DNA from: Fidelibacterota bacterium | GTDB lineage: Bacteria > Fidelibacterota > Marinisomatia > SCGC-AAA003-L08 > TS1B11 | Assembly: GCA_004124875.1 (NCBI GenBank) | Contig: SCKJ01000006.1 | Span: 62,001-126,000 of the forward strand | DNA: 64,000 bases | Reading direction: 5' to 3' | Shown here: one piece after another, positions 1 through 8,021 of the stretch | Layout of the letters: each line of letters starts with the position of its first letter | Numbering within the stretch: position 1 is the first letter of the stretch | Made by a program: the position numbers and the translations under genes | Notes under the pieces: generated by a model | Told to the model about the DNA's origin: nothing | The model's input: only the letters and a program-made list of their open reading frames with translations | Database searches by the model: none

Positions 1-693
1 ATTGGCAAACATGGCCGTATCAGGCGCCTGGATGACGACTTCCCCGTGATTGAGGAATATGTCCTTTAACCCCTTGGCTCCGTCATACTGCATACCACTG
101 AGAATCGCGCCCCCCACCTGGTTGCCAAAGCGGATGCCCGTCGTGGCAAACACCTGGTCAATCACCGGCCGAAATCTCGTGTTGCCGCTGACGGGAGATA
201 ACGAAAAGGCGTTGTTGGTCAGATGATAGCCGAGGGTGTGATCTCCCGGTACAAAATATACTTCGCCACTTTTTATGGCCATATCAGTCTGCACCACAGT
301 AGGCAGCTGAAACAGCCCGTTGGCGAGCTTGAATCCGGCCATGAATTCGAATTTTGGGCTGTGGTGCATGGCAATGATGATGGGGAGATGTGGGTAGGAG
401 ATATGCTCGAACAGCTGCCGCAGGGCGACATCGCCACCCGCTGAACACCCCAGGATAACCAGCTTGTCCCACTCAAAGATGATCCTCTCGGCATTGAAGA
501 TGCGATTTATGGCCACCTTCACGGGATCGTCTCGATAAATTTGTTGGCCCGCAGTGGTCCTTTGGCGCATATGCTCAATATCTTCTGTTAACCGGTTCAA
601 GACCGGCCCCCAATCCCGGTCAATTAAACTCTCCAACATCAATTTTATGGACACCAACAGCGGATCGCCGGTGCAGGGACGATCCAGGCTCAT
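1..693 (-). CDS. cheB: CheB-type protein-glutamate methylesterase, partial (C-terminus beyond window)
   Basis: The reading frame starts at ATG 693 and runs open to the left edge (231 residues seen). It matches the CheB methylesterase catalytic domain, which removes methyl groups from chemoreceptors. The nucleophile serine lies in GCSAGG (about residue 83), a histidine in IAMHHSP, and the aspartate in LSGMQYDGAKGL near the end of the visible part. There is no receiver domain in front. About 75 residues of helical, unrecognised sequence precede the catalytic domain, so this is not the classical response-regulator CheB. The start overlaps the stop of the upstream cheW by ATGA, indicating translational coupling. 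Domain identity is read from motifs; the receptor partner is unknown. Confidence 0.85.
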   Translation of the reverse strand, partial: MSLDRPCTGDPLLVSIKLMLESLIDRDWGPVLNRLTEDIEHMRQRTTAGQQIYRDDPVKVAINRIFNAERIIFEWDKLVILGCSAGGDVALRQLFEHISYPHLPIIIAMHHSPKFEFMAGFKLANGLFQLPTVVQTDMAIKSGEVYFVPGDHTLGYHLTNNAFSLSPVSGNTRFRPVIDQVFATTGIRFGNQVGGAILSGMQYDGAKGLKDIFLNHGEVVIQAPDTAMFAN

Positions 694-1244
694 CCCGCCT
701 TTAGCTCGTCCAACAACGCCCCATCTGCCTGAATTACCCTGTTGAAATCAACAATCGTCACCAGACTGTCTTCCATTTTGGCAATACCCACGAAATATTT
801 ATGATCGGCATCAAGCCAATCCTCGGGCGTCGGTTCAATAGCATCTTGAGGCACACTGATGACTTCACGCACAGCGTCTACGATGTAGCCAATAAGCCCT
901 TGAGTCGTTCTGGCAATCATGATCTGCTGACTGCTGGCATCACCCTTATCGCTGTCGATATTGAGCCGGGTCCTTAAGTCAATGGTCGGCACAATGTTGC
1001 CCCGCAGGTTGGTCACGCCTTTGATATAGTCCTTGACGTGGGGAACCCGGGTAATATGGCTCACCCCTGATACTTCCTGAATCTGGAGGATGTCACCGCC
1101 ATAAGTCTGGTCGCCCAGCATAAATGTCACTAACAGACTGACTTCGTCCTTGCCGTGTGCCGACCCTGCAAAATCCATAGAGACCGTTGAGCCGGTCGAC
1201 TTGCCCGCGCCTTGCGCGATGGAACCTGTTGCTGTTTCAGTCAT
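690..1244 (-). CDS. cheW: Chemotaxis coupling protein CheW (copy 1)
   Basis: This 184-residue protein has a CheW fold spanning roughly residues 33-175. The hallmark stretch YIKGVTNLRGNIVPTIDL lies in its middle, followed by IGYIVDAVREV. CheW bridges chemoreceptors to the CheA kinase at the inner membrane. About 30 polar residues precede the domain, slightly longer than minimal CheW proteins. The gene lies 72 nt downstream of a second cheW and overlaps the CheB-type gene by 4 nt, so the three are probably one transcript. Two diverged CheW copies may serve different receptor sets, which is inference. Confidence 0.93.
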   Translation of the reverse strand: MTETATGSIAQGAGKSTGSTVSMDFAGSAHGKDEVSLLVTFMLGDQTYGGDILQIQEVSGVSHITRVPHVKDYIKGVTNLRGNIVPTIDLRTRLNIDSDKGDASSQQIMIARTTQGLIGYIVDAVREVISVPQDAIEPTPEDWLDADHKYFVGIAKMEDSLVTIVDFNRVIQADGALLDELKAG

Positions 1245-1316
1245 GATAACTCCTCAATCTAGCGCGGCCATCCGCTGCCTGCCAAGCCACCCGCCGGCAG
1301 GATCATGAGCGGATCA

Positions 1317-1826
1317 TTACGCGACAATTTCAGCCAACTGTGCCTGTTCTTCATCGGTAAACAGCTTATCGGGAGCAAGCAGCAGAATGAGCCGGCCATC
1401 TACCTTGCCGACACCTTCGATAAAGTCTACATTCACTCCGCCCATCGCCATATTATCGGACGATTCCACATCTGACGACGGCAGACGCAAAACTTCCGAC
1501 ACCTCGTCGACTACCAGCCCCAGTAAATTTTGATTGCTTTCGATGACGACAATTCGGGAATCTTTGGTGGTCTCCGATTTTTCCAGTCCAAACCGCAGTC
1601 CCAGGCTGACCACAGGCACCACGGCTCCCCGCAGATTCATGATGCCCTCGACATACTCGGGCGCAGTCGGGATCGGTGTGACCTCCATCAGGCGATTGAT
1701 CTCCCGCACAAATCGAATGTCCAAGCCAAAACTACCTTCAGCAAGTTTAAAAATCACCAGTTGCCGTATTTCTGATGCGGCATCTGAAGACGATTTGTCT
1801 TTGGTACGAATGCTTGTGACTGTCAT
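1317..1826 (-). CDS. cheW: Chemotaxis coupling protein CheW (copy 2)
   Basis: This is a 169-residue CheW-domain protein. FKLAEGSFGLDI opens the first beta barrel, YVEGIMNLRGAVVPVVSL is the conserved core, and LLGLVVDEVSEVLRL the second. It scaffolds receptor-CheA arrays. It is clearly diverged from the neighbouring copy rather than a recent duplicate. It is the first gene of the cheW-cheW-cheB unit. An AGGAGG-like ribosome-binding site (GGAGGCC) lies just upstream of the ATG. No cheA or receptor gene is in the window. Confidence 0.93.
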   Translation of the reverse strand: MTVTSIRTKDKSSSDAASEIRQLVIFKLAEGSFGLDIRFVREINRLMEVTPIPTAPEYVEGIMNLRGAVVPVVSLGLRFGLEKSETTKDSRIVVIESNQNLLGLVVDEVSEVLRLPSSDVESSDNMAMGGVNVDFIEGVGKVDGRLILLLAPDKLFTDEEQAQLAEIVA

Positions 1827-2262
1827 TCAGGCCTCCTTACCCTATCTTCGAATATTCACTCTTATGACCCAGCCGGGTTAGGTAGAACCCGTTGCAGCCA
1901 TACTGCATCAAAATCGCGCCTTAAAGCATGAGTGGAAAATCTGGCGAGCCGACGGTTTGGAGTGAGCAGCCGCAACAGATGCACTGTAACGGCGGTCAAC
2001 AAGTGAGAACGCTCCCTTGTCCAACTCCCCAAGCCCCCAAGGGTAGCGGATATACGTATTGGAAAGCGGTTGGTATGCTGCCCCATCAGCCATTCACTGG
2101 CGCAGACTCTAATCCAATCCTTTCAATCCAAAACCCATTCAGAGCCAAAAAGAGGACGGTCTTGCGACCATCCCCCCTAGATATCAGACTCCCCACCCGA
2201 TCCGTAGTGCGCGCTTGCACACTGCGCTTAAGGCAGGGAGAATCTACAACAATTTATGTCTA
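1827..2262. other. Intergenic region between chemotaxis and flagellar units
   Basis: These 436 bp hold no convincing gene. The terminator of the flagellar operon (2147-2173) lies in the right part, and the promoter of the cheW-cheW-cheB unit must lie in the left part. I could not find a sigma-28-type box (TAAA-N15-GCCGATAA) here, so the chemotaxis unit may use a different promoter class. Short open frames on both strands have no homology I recognise. Confidence 0.6.
2147..2173 (-). terminator. Intrinsic terminator after flgM
   Basis: On the minus strand an 8-bp stem (GGATGGTC/GACCGTCC, one T-G pair) closes a GCAA tetraloop and is followed by TCTTTTT. It lies about 90 nt past the flgM stop and would end the fliS-fliD-flaG-flgN-flgM transcript. 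Confidence 0.7.
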
Positions 2263-2757
2263 CTAGAAAGCGCCGATATCGCTGAGGATATTCGCGGCGA
2301 CCTGCTCAAGAACCTGGGCGCTGTTGAACTCGCCTGACTTGATGCGCTCGCCGATGAGCGCCAAATCGGCTCTCTCCTCGGACCTGGCCGCCACTGGGCC
2401 ATCCAGCAACCCTGAGAACTGCGGCAGCCTGGCAATGGCGCCGGCAACAGTTTCGCTCACCTCAGGTTCATCGAATTCCCCCGACTCAATGCGGTCCCTG
2501 ATCGCCTCTACTCTGGCCGGGTCTTCCTGGCCCAGAGCCTTGAGTTGAGCCTGAGCCCGCGCCACTTCCCCGTTAATTGCGGCCAATTCCTTGGCTGCTG
2601 GAGATATGTTGACGCTATCTTTGGGCGCAGACGCTTCGGCTTCACCGGTGCTGACGGGCTGCCGGGCGCGATCAGATTTGGAGCTCTGCAGTTTATCCTG
2701 CTGCCGTATACGGTCCGCAGGATCGATATTGCCACCAATATTATGGATAGGCGCCAT
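2263..2757 (-). CDS. flgM: Anti-sigma-28 factor FlgM with duplicated C-terminal module
   Basis: FlgM binds the flagellar sigma factor FliA (sigma-28) and is exported once the hook is complete, releasing late genes. The family signature is visible: a disordered polar N-terminus, DSVNISPAAKEL (residues 47-58), then helices of the sigma-binding type. The protein has 164 residues against about 70-100 in most FlgM. The helix motif RVEAIRDRIESGEFDEPEV (82-100) recurs as LALIGERIKSGEFNSAQV (132-149), suggesting an internal duplication. It is the last gene of the late flagellar operon, 3 nt after the flgN-like gene, and so would itself be sigma-28 dependent (feedback). Confidence 0.8.
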   Translation of the reverse strand: MAPIHNIGGNIDPADRIRQQDKLQSSKSDRARQPVSTGEAEASAPKDSVNISPAAKELAAINGEVARAQAQLKALGQEDPARVEAIRDRIESGEFDEPEVSETVAGAIARLPQFSGLLDGPVAARSEERADLALIGERIKSGEFNSAQVLEQVAANILSDIGAF

Positions 2758-2760
2758 AAA

Positions 2761-3177
2761 TTACCTCGTTACATCCAGCAGCTGGCGTGCCATCTGCATA
2801 TTTTCACCTATGACACTGAAGTTAACCTTATTCGGCATCGATGCCATAATATTTATAATCGCCACCTGTCTGCGTCTCAGCAAGTACTGCAGACGCTCGT
2901 CGACGGCGGAGAGATTCTCCAAGACTACTTTCAACGCGGGTGATGTCTTGGCCATATCTATCGGTTCGCCACTCCCTGAAGCGATCGATTTGCGCTCCTT
3001 CTCGAGGGCTGCCAACTCCTCAATGCAGTTTGATCTCATCACGAGCAGGGTTTCAAGACGCTCAATATTGAACGAATCAGCCTCTTCTAAGAGACTTCGG
3101 GATGCTACCAGGACGGCCTCTATACCGGCCTGTTGGCGTTCCAGTATGGCGTTCATCTTCTGCTCCCGGTTCATCAA
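2761..3177 (-). CDS. FlgN-like flagellar export chaperone (predicted)
   Basis: This is a 138-residue, almost entirely helical protein with heptad-like hydrophobic spacing and no signal peptide. Its N-terminal half has repeated Glu/Leu positions and its C-terminus reads MPNKVNFSVIGENMQMARQ. Length, helical character and position between flaG and flgM fit FlgN, the cytoplasmic chaperone of hook-filament junction proteins FlgK/FlgL. FlgN-flgM pairing is common in bacteria. Sequence similarity in this family is weak, so the call rests largely on context. A FliT-type chaperone is the alternative. Confidence 0.55.
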   Translation of the reverse strand: MMNREQKMNAILERQQAGIEAVLVASRSLLEEADSFNIERLETLLVMRSNCIEELAALEKERKSIASGSGEPIDMAKTSPALKVVLENLSAVDERLQYLLRRRQVAIINIMASMPNKVNFSVIGENMQMARQLLDVTR

Positions 3178-3195
3178 CGACTCCTGCTTGAAACC

Positions 3196-3561
3196 CTAGG
3201 CGCTGCCACTGAAAATAAGACCGGTGGCACCTTTCAGATTGGAAATCAGGCGCAGCAGTTCCTCAGGCGGAACCTGACGGATCAATTCTCCTGTCTCTTT
3301 GTCGCGCACCTGCACCACTGATTTGCCAGTTTCCGCATCTACCACGAAGGTGATCCGTGTGGAGCCGATCTTGCTTGCATATTCGTTTAGCTCTTCCACT
3401 ACCCTGAGCACGCCTCCACCTGCCACCGAGCGTGTTGCCTCGGCTGCCTTGGCGGGTGGCGTGGACTTGGCCAGAGAGTTTCCTCTCCTGATCTGCCCAA
3501 CTGCGCTTGCATCAGGGTCACGGCCAGCGCTGGCTGCAACACTGTGTATTGCGTCAACCAT
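3196..3561 (-). CDS. flaG: FlaG family flagellar protein
   Basis: This 121-residue protein has a typical FlaG C-terminal domain: TFVVDAETGKSVVQVRDKE, then TGELIRQVPPEELLRL. The N-terminal third is low-complexity Ala/Ser/Pro. FlaG proteins are encoded beside fliD and influence filament length, though the mechanism is not settled. The gene lies 42 nt downstream of fliD and 18 nt before the flgN-like gene, inside the late operon. Confidence 0.88.
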   Translation of the reverse strand: MVDAIHSVAASAGRDPDASAVGQIRRGNSLAKSTPPAKAAEATRSVAGGGVLRVVEELNEYASKIGSTRITFVVDAETGKSVVQVRDKETGELIRQVPPEELLRLISNLKGATGLIFSGSA

Positions 3562-3603
3562 GATGACCTCTTTTCTTATTTTTACTTTCCACTTCTATTG
3601 CCA

Positions 3604-5043
3604 TTATCTAAAAAAAGACTGAAAGAAGGCCGCTTGTGCCTGTACCTGGCTCAAGGCGGATTGCAGCCGGATTAATTGCGATTTAAAACGCGCGACTCTT
3701 TGATCAAGACGGTCATCGAAGGCTTCGAGGCGCGCATTCTGGAAAGTAATCGAATTGGTAATCGACCGCTGGGAGATGGTAATCGTACCGGAAGTTCGCG
3801 TGAAGTTGACGATGTAATCCTGCAATTGGGTCGCAATGCCATCAGACGCATTGAAAATATCTGAAATGAGCGTGGGATTGGCGGCCAGCGCCGCTTCAAA
3901 CAGGCTGGCGTCTTCAAAAAAGAGGGTGCCGTCACTGTTCGTCTGTAACCCGATCTCATGTATGCGGTCAAACGCCGTCGTCGAAGCACCCGTCACCTGG
4001 GAGACGATAATGGAGCGCAACTCGATGGCAATGGTGCTGTAAGTCGTGTCACGAGCGAACTGACCGCCGCTTCGGGATCCCTGGCGGACGAATAGCAGGG
4101 CATCATTGTAAGCTTCGATAAAATCGTCCAATTCCTTCCTCACCGCTTCGGTCGCCGCTTCTATCGTTATCGTCACCGGATCGACGGAAACATTCACCAG
4201 CTGCAATGTCACGCCAGTGAGGACGTCGTCCACCGCGTTGCTCCCACGGACGAACGTAAGCCCGTCTAGTTCAAATTCGGCGTCAAGATCGGCCTCTGCC
4301 GTAATGAAGCCGCCGTTATTGTTCTTCGCTGCTGTTGTGCGGGTCAGCCCCAGAGAATTCAACAGGCCGTCAGTATCGGTGAATTCCAGCACCTTGTCCG
4401 AGCCGGTTTCGCCCGACCTGAGAATGAGCCGGGCATCACCCGCGCTTTCCTCTACAAAGGTGGCCGTCACTCTCTCGGTAGCCTCAAGATTACCGGCGCT
4501 GATCTCAGTCGCTATGGCGCTGTTGATCGCGCTGGCAATGTCTTCAAAGAGCTCTTCATTGGTCTTGGCGAACGAAGCCGCAGTCACCGTCACGGTCACG
4601 GCCAGGCGGTTCGATTCATCATCGTCGGTGGGGTGGGCCACCAGAATTTCAAATGTTTGGTCGGTTAAAATCCCGTTGAAATCAGTGTCGATCCCCGTGA
4701 ACAGGTCCGATACCCGCGTATCGGTCGACGCAAGCCGGGTCACCTCAAAATCGTGGGTGCCGACCTGAGCGGTACTGTCCGCGGCAACTGTTACAACAGA
4801 TTCATCGCTCGACAGGCCATCCCTGGCGGCAAAGGGGTCAAACAGTACCGTATCGGTAAAGCGGTCAGTGATTGCAAAGAGGGTGGAAAGCTTCGAGTCC
4901 AGATCCGAAAGCGCTGATTTCCGCGATTCAAGACCGCTCAGGCGCGTCTCCAGTGGTGTGCGCTTTAGAAGCTCAATAGTCCTGAACTGGGCAACCAACC
5001 CCGTTACGTCCAAGCCTCCCCCAAATGAACTTATTGCTGCCAT
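3604..5043 (-). CDS. fliD: Flagellar filament cap protein FliD (hook-associated protein 2)
   Basis: This 479-residue protein begins with the FliD N-terminal helix region (SSFGGGLDVTGLVAQFRTIE) and ends with the coiled-coil C-terminal region that plugs the filament. In between lie beta-rich D2/D3-type domains and a canonical stretch LDDFIEAYNDALLFVRQ (about 305-322). FliD forms the cap that folds flagellin monomers at the growing tip. Length is normal for the family. It lies 11 nt after fliS, its usual neighbour, whose protein is the flagellin chaperone. Transcription is predicted from the sigma-28 promoter in front of fliS. Confidence 0.93.
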   Translation of the reverse strand: MAAISSFGGGLDVTGLVAQFRTIELLKRTPLETRLSGLESRKSALSDLDSKLSTLFAITDRFTDTVLFDPFAARDGLSSDESVVTVAADSTAQVGTHDFEVTRLASTDTRVSDLFTGIDTDFNGILTDQTFEILVAHPTDDDESNRLAVTVTVTAASFAKTNEELFEDIASAINSAIATEISAGNLEATERVTATFVEESAGDARLILRSGETGSDKVLEFTDTDGLLNSLGLTRTTAAKNNNGGFITAEADLDAEFELDGLTFVRGSNAVDDVLTGVTLQLVNVSVDPVTITIEAATEAVRKELDDFIEAYNDALLFVRQGSRSGGQFARDTTYSTIAIELRSIIVSQVTGASTTAFDRIHEIGLQTNSDGTLFFEDASLFEAALAANPTLISDIFNASDGIATQLQDYIVNFTRTSGTITISQRSITNSITFQNARLEAFDDRLDQRVARFKSQLIRLQSALSQVQAQAAFFQSFFR

Positions 5044-5054
5044 ATTCTTCCGTT

Positions 5055-5381
5055 TCAGTTAACGTTCATGGCCTCAGACCAAGCCAGTTTCAGTCCGCCA
5101 ATTATTTTGTCAACTTCTTTAAAATTTCCCTTCCTTACCTGGTCAAGACAATATTGGTAGAGCTGGAACATGGGCACTGCCACCTGCTCGTGGGTGAAAT
5201 CCAGCGAGTCGATAAGCCCCAACAACCCTCTTTCAGTCCTGTCCGCATCCGCATTGCCGCAACCGGCGAGGATAGCATCGTACATGTATGATATCAGCTG
5301 CACTTCATTGGCAGACATGATTTTCTGGGTCAGGTAGGGATCCTTTTGTCCCGGTCCACCTGGTGTCATGTAATTGCTCAT
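5055..5381 (-). CDS. fliS: Flagellin export chaperone FliS
   Basis: This is a 108-residue helical protein with the FliS pattern: an N-terminal segment followed by NEVQLISYMYDAILAGC, where the family has a helix starting near L(I)xLYDxAI. The length is close to the usual 120-130. FliS binds the C-terminal D0 helix of flagellin and prevents premature polymerisation in the cytoplasm. It is first in the fliS-fliD-flaG-flgN-flgM operon. A sigma-28-type promoter lies 70 nt upstream of the ATG, and the start is preceded by GGAG. Confidence 0.85.
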   Translation of the reverse strand: MSNYMTPGGPGQKDPYLTQKIMSANEVQLISYMYDAILAGCGNADADRTERGLLGLIDSLDFTHEQVAVPMFQLYQYCLDQVRKGNFKEVDKIIGGLKLAWSEAMNVN

Positions 5382-5450
5382 ACGTTCGCTCTCCTGGCAT
5401 TTTCATCTACGCGAGCCGCGTTGCCCAAAATAAAGGCTATCCTGCAGACA

Positions 5451-5477
5451 ATATCGGTTATTTCCACCCAAACTTTA
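5451..5477 (-). promoter_or_regulatory. Sigma-28 (FliA)-type promoter of the fliS-fliD-flaG-flgN-flgM operon
   Basis: On the minus strand TAAA (5477-5474) is followed by exactly 15 nt and ACCGATAT (5458-5451). The sigma-28 consensus is TAAA-N15-GCCGATAA. The match is 4 of 4 in the -35 box and 6 of 8 in the -10 box, with exact spacing. The site lies 70 nt upstream of fliS, between the flagellin terminator and the fliS start. Confidence 0.75.
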
Positions 5478-5528
5478 GCGCATAAACACAATGTTCCCAG
5501 TCTGAGCAAAAGGACGCCCCCGCAAGCT

Positions 5529-5563
5529 AAAAAAAGGGCCTGGCAAATATGCCAGGCCCTTCT
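5529..5563 (-). terminator. Intrinsic terminator of the flagellin gene
   Basis: On the minus strand an 11-bp perfect stem (AAGGGCCTGGC with its complement) and a 6-nt loop are followed by a run of seven T. It begins about 30 nt past the flagellin stop. This strong terminator makes flagellin a monocistronic transcript and isolates it from the downstream fliS promoter. Confidence 0.92.
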
Positions 5564-5592
5564 CACGCGAAAGCCCAACTGGCTGCGCTGGT

Positions 5593-6411
5593 TTACCGGA
5601 AGAGCGATAGAACCAGCTGGGGTGCCGCATTTGCTTGTGCGAATGCGCTGAACGCAGTTTGCTGGATAATCTGATCGCGGACCAATTGAGCCTGCACCTC
5701 CGCAAAGTCAGCATCCTCGATCCTGCTTCGGGCGGCCTCAGTATTGGTGATAGCCACTGCCAGCGTGTTCTCTTTCGAGGACAACCGCAGGAGACTTTCA
5801 CCCACCTTCTGGGCGGCCTTGTTCAGGAGCTCGATGGCAGCATCAACGGCGGCGATGGCGGTCGATGCGTTGGCCGCAGAATCGACAACCAGGGCGGTAA
5901 TCGACAACGCTCCCGAATCAACATCATTAAGAGTCACCGTAAACACATCGCCTGCGCCGGCGCCCGTCTGGAACGTCGCGGCGAAAGTGCCATCAATCAG
6001 TAGCCTACCCTGGAATTCGTTCTCTGCAACGATCTGGTCGATTTCCTCCACCAGGGCATCAATCTGCCCCTTTATGGCTGTGCGCTGGTCGTCATTGTAG
6101 CTGTCATCGGCGGCCTGCACGGTCTTCTCCTTGATGATCTGGAGCAGATCGCTGATGGCAAAATAGCCACCCTCTGCAATACCTAGCACGTTCTTGGCTG
6201 TACCCACGTTGGCTAAGGCCTGCTGCAACGAGCGCCGACGCGCTTCCAGTCCACGCGCAAGTGAGTAACCGGCAGCATCATCGCCCACCGAGTTAATTCT
6301 CTTGCCCGAAGAGAGCTTGAGCAAGCTGCTTCCAATGCGGTTGTTAACCTTCAGGAGCTCATTCAGCGACTGAAGGGCCGCGATATTCGCTCCGATTCGA
6401 GTAAAACTCAT
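5593..6411 (-). CDS. fliC: Flagellin
   Basis: This 272-residue flagellin has the conserved N-terminal D0/D1 region (ANIAALQSLNELLKVNNRIG, then LSSGKRINSVGDDAAGYSLA). It also has the C-terminal D1/D0 region (RIEDADFAEVQAQLVRDQI, and QANAAPQLVLSLFR at the end). The central variable part is short (about residues 145-190), so the filament surface is minimal, much as in other short flagellins. The ATG at 6411 is preceded by AGGAGG. A sigma-28 promoter lies about 110 nt upstream and a strong terminator follows, so the gene is transcribed alone. Only one flagellin gene is present in the window. Confidence 0.97.
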   Translation of the reverse strand: MSFTRIGANIAALQSLNELLKVNNRIGSSLLKLSSGKRINSVGDDAAGYSLARGLEARRRSLQQALANVGTAKNVLGIAEGGYFAISDLLQIIKEKTVQAADDSYNDDQRTAIKGQIDALVEEIDQIVAENEFQGRLLIDGTFAATFQTGAGAGDVFTVTLNDVDSGALSITALVVDSAANASTAIAAVDAAIELLNKAAQKVGESLLRLSSKENTLAVAITNTEAARSRIEDADFAEVQAQLVRDQIIQQTAFSAFAQANAAPQLVLSLFR

Positions 6412-6520
6412 TGAAACCTCCTTGTCTGTCGTCTAGGGACTTCCATGCCCCCTTCGAAACATTCTTTTTCCAGTAACCAGCGGCATTTCACGATTGCTGC
6501 CTACTGCTATCACATGATCC

Positions 6521-6547
6521 CTATCGGAGTTTTACTCAAAACCTTTA
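6521..6547 (-). promoter_or_regulatory. Sigma-28 (FliA)-type promoter of flagellin
   Basis: On the minus strand TAAA (6547-6544) is followed by exactly 15 nt and TCCGATAG (6528-6521), matching TAAA-N15-GCCGATAA at 4/4 and 6/8 positions. The leader to the flagellin ATG is about 100 nt. The same architecture stands in front of fliS, which strengthens both calls. Confidence 0.8.
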
Positions 6548-6634
6548 GCGATAATTGTTACATTTTTTTCAGGGGGACTGTTGACTTGTTGCATTTGCTG
6601 GCGTTAGCATTGGCCTGGATATGGACTCGCCCGC

Positions 6635-7939
6635 ATGAATGCTACCGCCCTTGCCCCTATCCTCATCACGGGGATGCACCGCTCCGGCACTTCCATGGTG
6701 GCCGAGCTTTTGCACCATTGTGGTCTCTTTTTGGGACCAGCGGATCGCATGCTCCCGCCCGGGGAAGGCAACCCCAACGGTTTCTGGGAAGACAAGGACA
6801 TGGATGCCGTTACCGAGGAGGCGCTGTCGGCCCTTTCGGGGAAGTGGGATTTTCTGCTGCCCGGCATGCCGGAGGGCTATGCCAGGAGCGCTAAACTGGA
6901 AAATGCAAGGGCCATGGGCCGGCAGGCTATGCGCCTAATGGCAACGGGCGGCCCCTGGGGGTGGAAAGACCCGCGAGCCAGCATCATGGTCCCCTTCTGG
7001 AAGCATTTGATCCCCGATCTGCGCATTGTCATTGTGGTGCGGCATCCCCTGGAAGTCGGCCGGTCCCTGCAGAAGCGGGTCAACGGGTCACACCATATGG
7101 CTATGAATCTATGGCTGAACTACTCGCGCCACCTGCTGGAGGATATTGACCCCGACGAGCGTCTCATCACCCATTACGACAGCTATTTTATCGATCCCGA
7201 TGAGGAGCTCGCCCGCGTGACGGAGTGGATCGGTCTGGAGCCCGATAACAATGCGCTGTCGGCCGCCTTGGGCGGAATCATCGCCTCTGCCCGGCAACAG
7301 ACGGCTCGCGCCGGGGAACTCCTCGCGCATGAGGTGGCGGGCGTTTATCGACTGTTCTGCGCTGAGGCTGGCAAAACCTTTCAGGGCGCGCTGAAAGCCG
7401 GCAGGCTGCCCTTAATCCAGGCGGGTCCGCCGCCTCCGCAGCTCCCCGCTGATCCTGTCTCCCGGGACGATGCAGCCCGGGCCAAGGCAGCTTTTGACGA
7501 GGGCCTCGGACATATCGAGGAGGGTCAGACCGTCATGGCTATTTCCAGATTGCATGCGGCGACGCTGCTCAATCCCGGCTATGGCGAGGCGCACAACGAT
7601 CTGGGCGTGATGCTGATGCAGTCGGGCGAGGTGGAATCGGCCAAATTTCACTTTGCATTGGGGGTGGAGCTTGATCCTGGGGACTCGGCAGCCTCTTCAA
7701 ACCTGGCCTCCGCTTACGTCGAGCTGGGACAGGTGGAGCAGGCCATCCAGGTCTACCTGGCCTACCTCCAGCAAAAGCCCGATGACATTGACGCCCTCTT
7801 CTGGCTGGCCGCTGTGGCCGATGAAACGGGGAGCAACGATCTGGCCGGACAGTACGCTCGACGGGTCCTGGAGCTTGACCCGGCACATGCCGAGGCGGGA
7901 GAGATTCTCAAACGGCTGGAGGAACCCCGGAACCTCTAG
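6635..7939 (+). CDS. Sulfotransferase with C-terminal TPR repeats
   Basis: This is a 434-residue protein. The N-terminal domain is a PAPS-dependent sulfotransferase fold. The 5'-phosphosulfate loop is ITGMHRSGTSMVAELL (residues 11-26), and the 3'-phosphate site is VVRHPLEVGRSLQKR (about 133-147). From about residue 285 on there are roughly four tetratricopeptide repeats, including AHNDLGVMLMQSGEVESA and ASSNLASAYVELGQVEQA. No signal peptide is visible, so it is presumably cytoplasmic. It is divergent from flagellin, sharing a 223-bp intergenic region. Modification of flagellin or a surface glycan is a possible role but rests on position only. The acceptor is unknown. No clear Shine-Dalgarno sequence precedes the ATG. 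Confidence 0.85.
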   Translation: MNATALAPILITGMHRSGTSMVAELLHHCGLFLGPADRMLPPGEGNPNGFWEDKDMDAVTEEALSALSGKWDFLLPGMPEGYARSAKLENARAMGRQAMRLMATGGPWGWKDPRASIMVPFWKHLIPDLRIVIVVRHPLEVGRSLQKRVNGSHHMAMNLWLNYSRHLLEDIDPDERLITHYDSYFIDPDEELARVTEWIGLEPDNNALSAALGGIIASARQQTARAGELLAHEVAGVYRLFCAEAGKTFQGALKAGRLPLIQAGPPPPQLPADPVSRDDAARAKAAFDEGLGHIEEGQTVMAISRLHAATLLNPGYGEAHNDLGVMLMQSGEVESAKFHFALGVELDPGDSAASSNLASAYVELGQVEQAIQVYLAYLQQKPDDIDALFWLAAVADETGSNDLAGQYARRVLELDPAHAEAGEILKRLEEPRNL

Positions 7940-8021
7940 TCATCCGTCAGTTCCGCCGGATACTGCCCCGGATGCGGCTCTCCCCATGCCGTGGTATCGA
8001 AGATGGTTCGCCCGGGCGACT

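Noticed and set aside
1860-1960. Stretch resembling the 3' half of a c-di-GMP (GEMM-I) riboswitch on the minus strand (ATGGCTGC...GGGTT)
   Set aside because: The essential 5' half (GGGACGCAAAGC-type motif and tetraloop-receptor helix) is missing, so the resemblance is to a few bases only.
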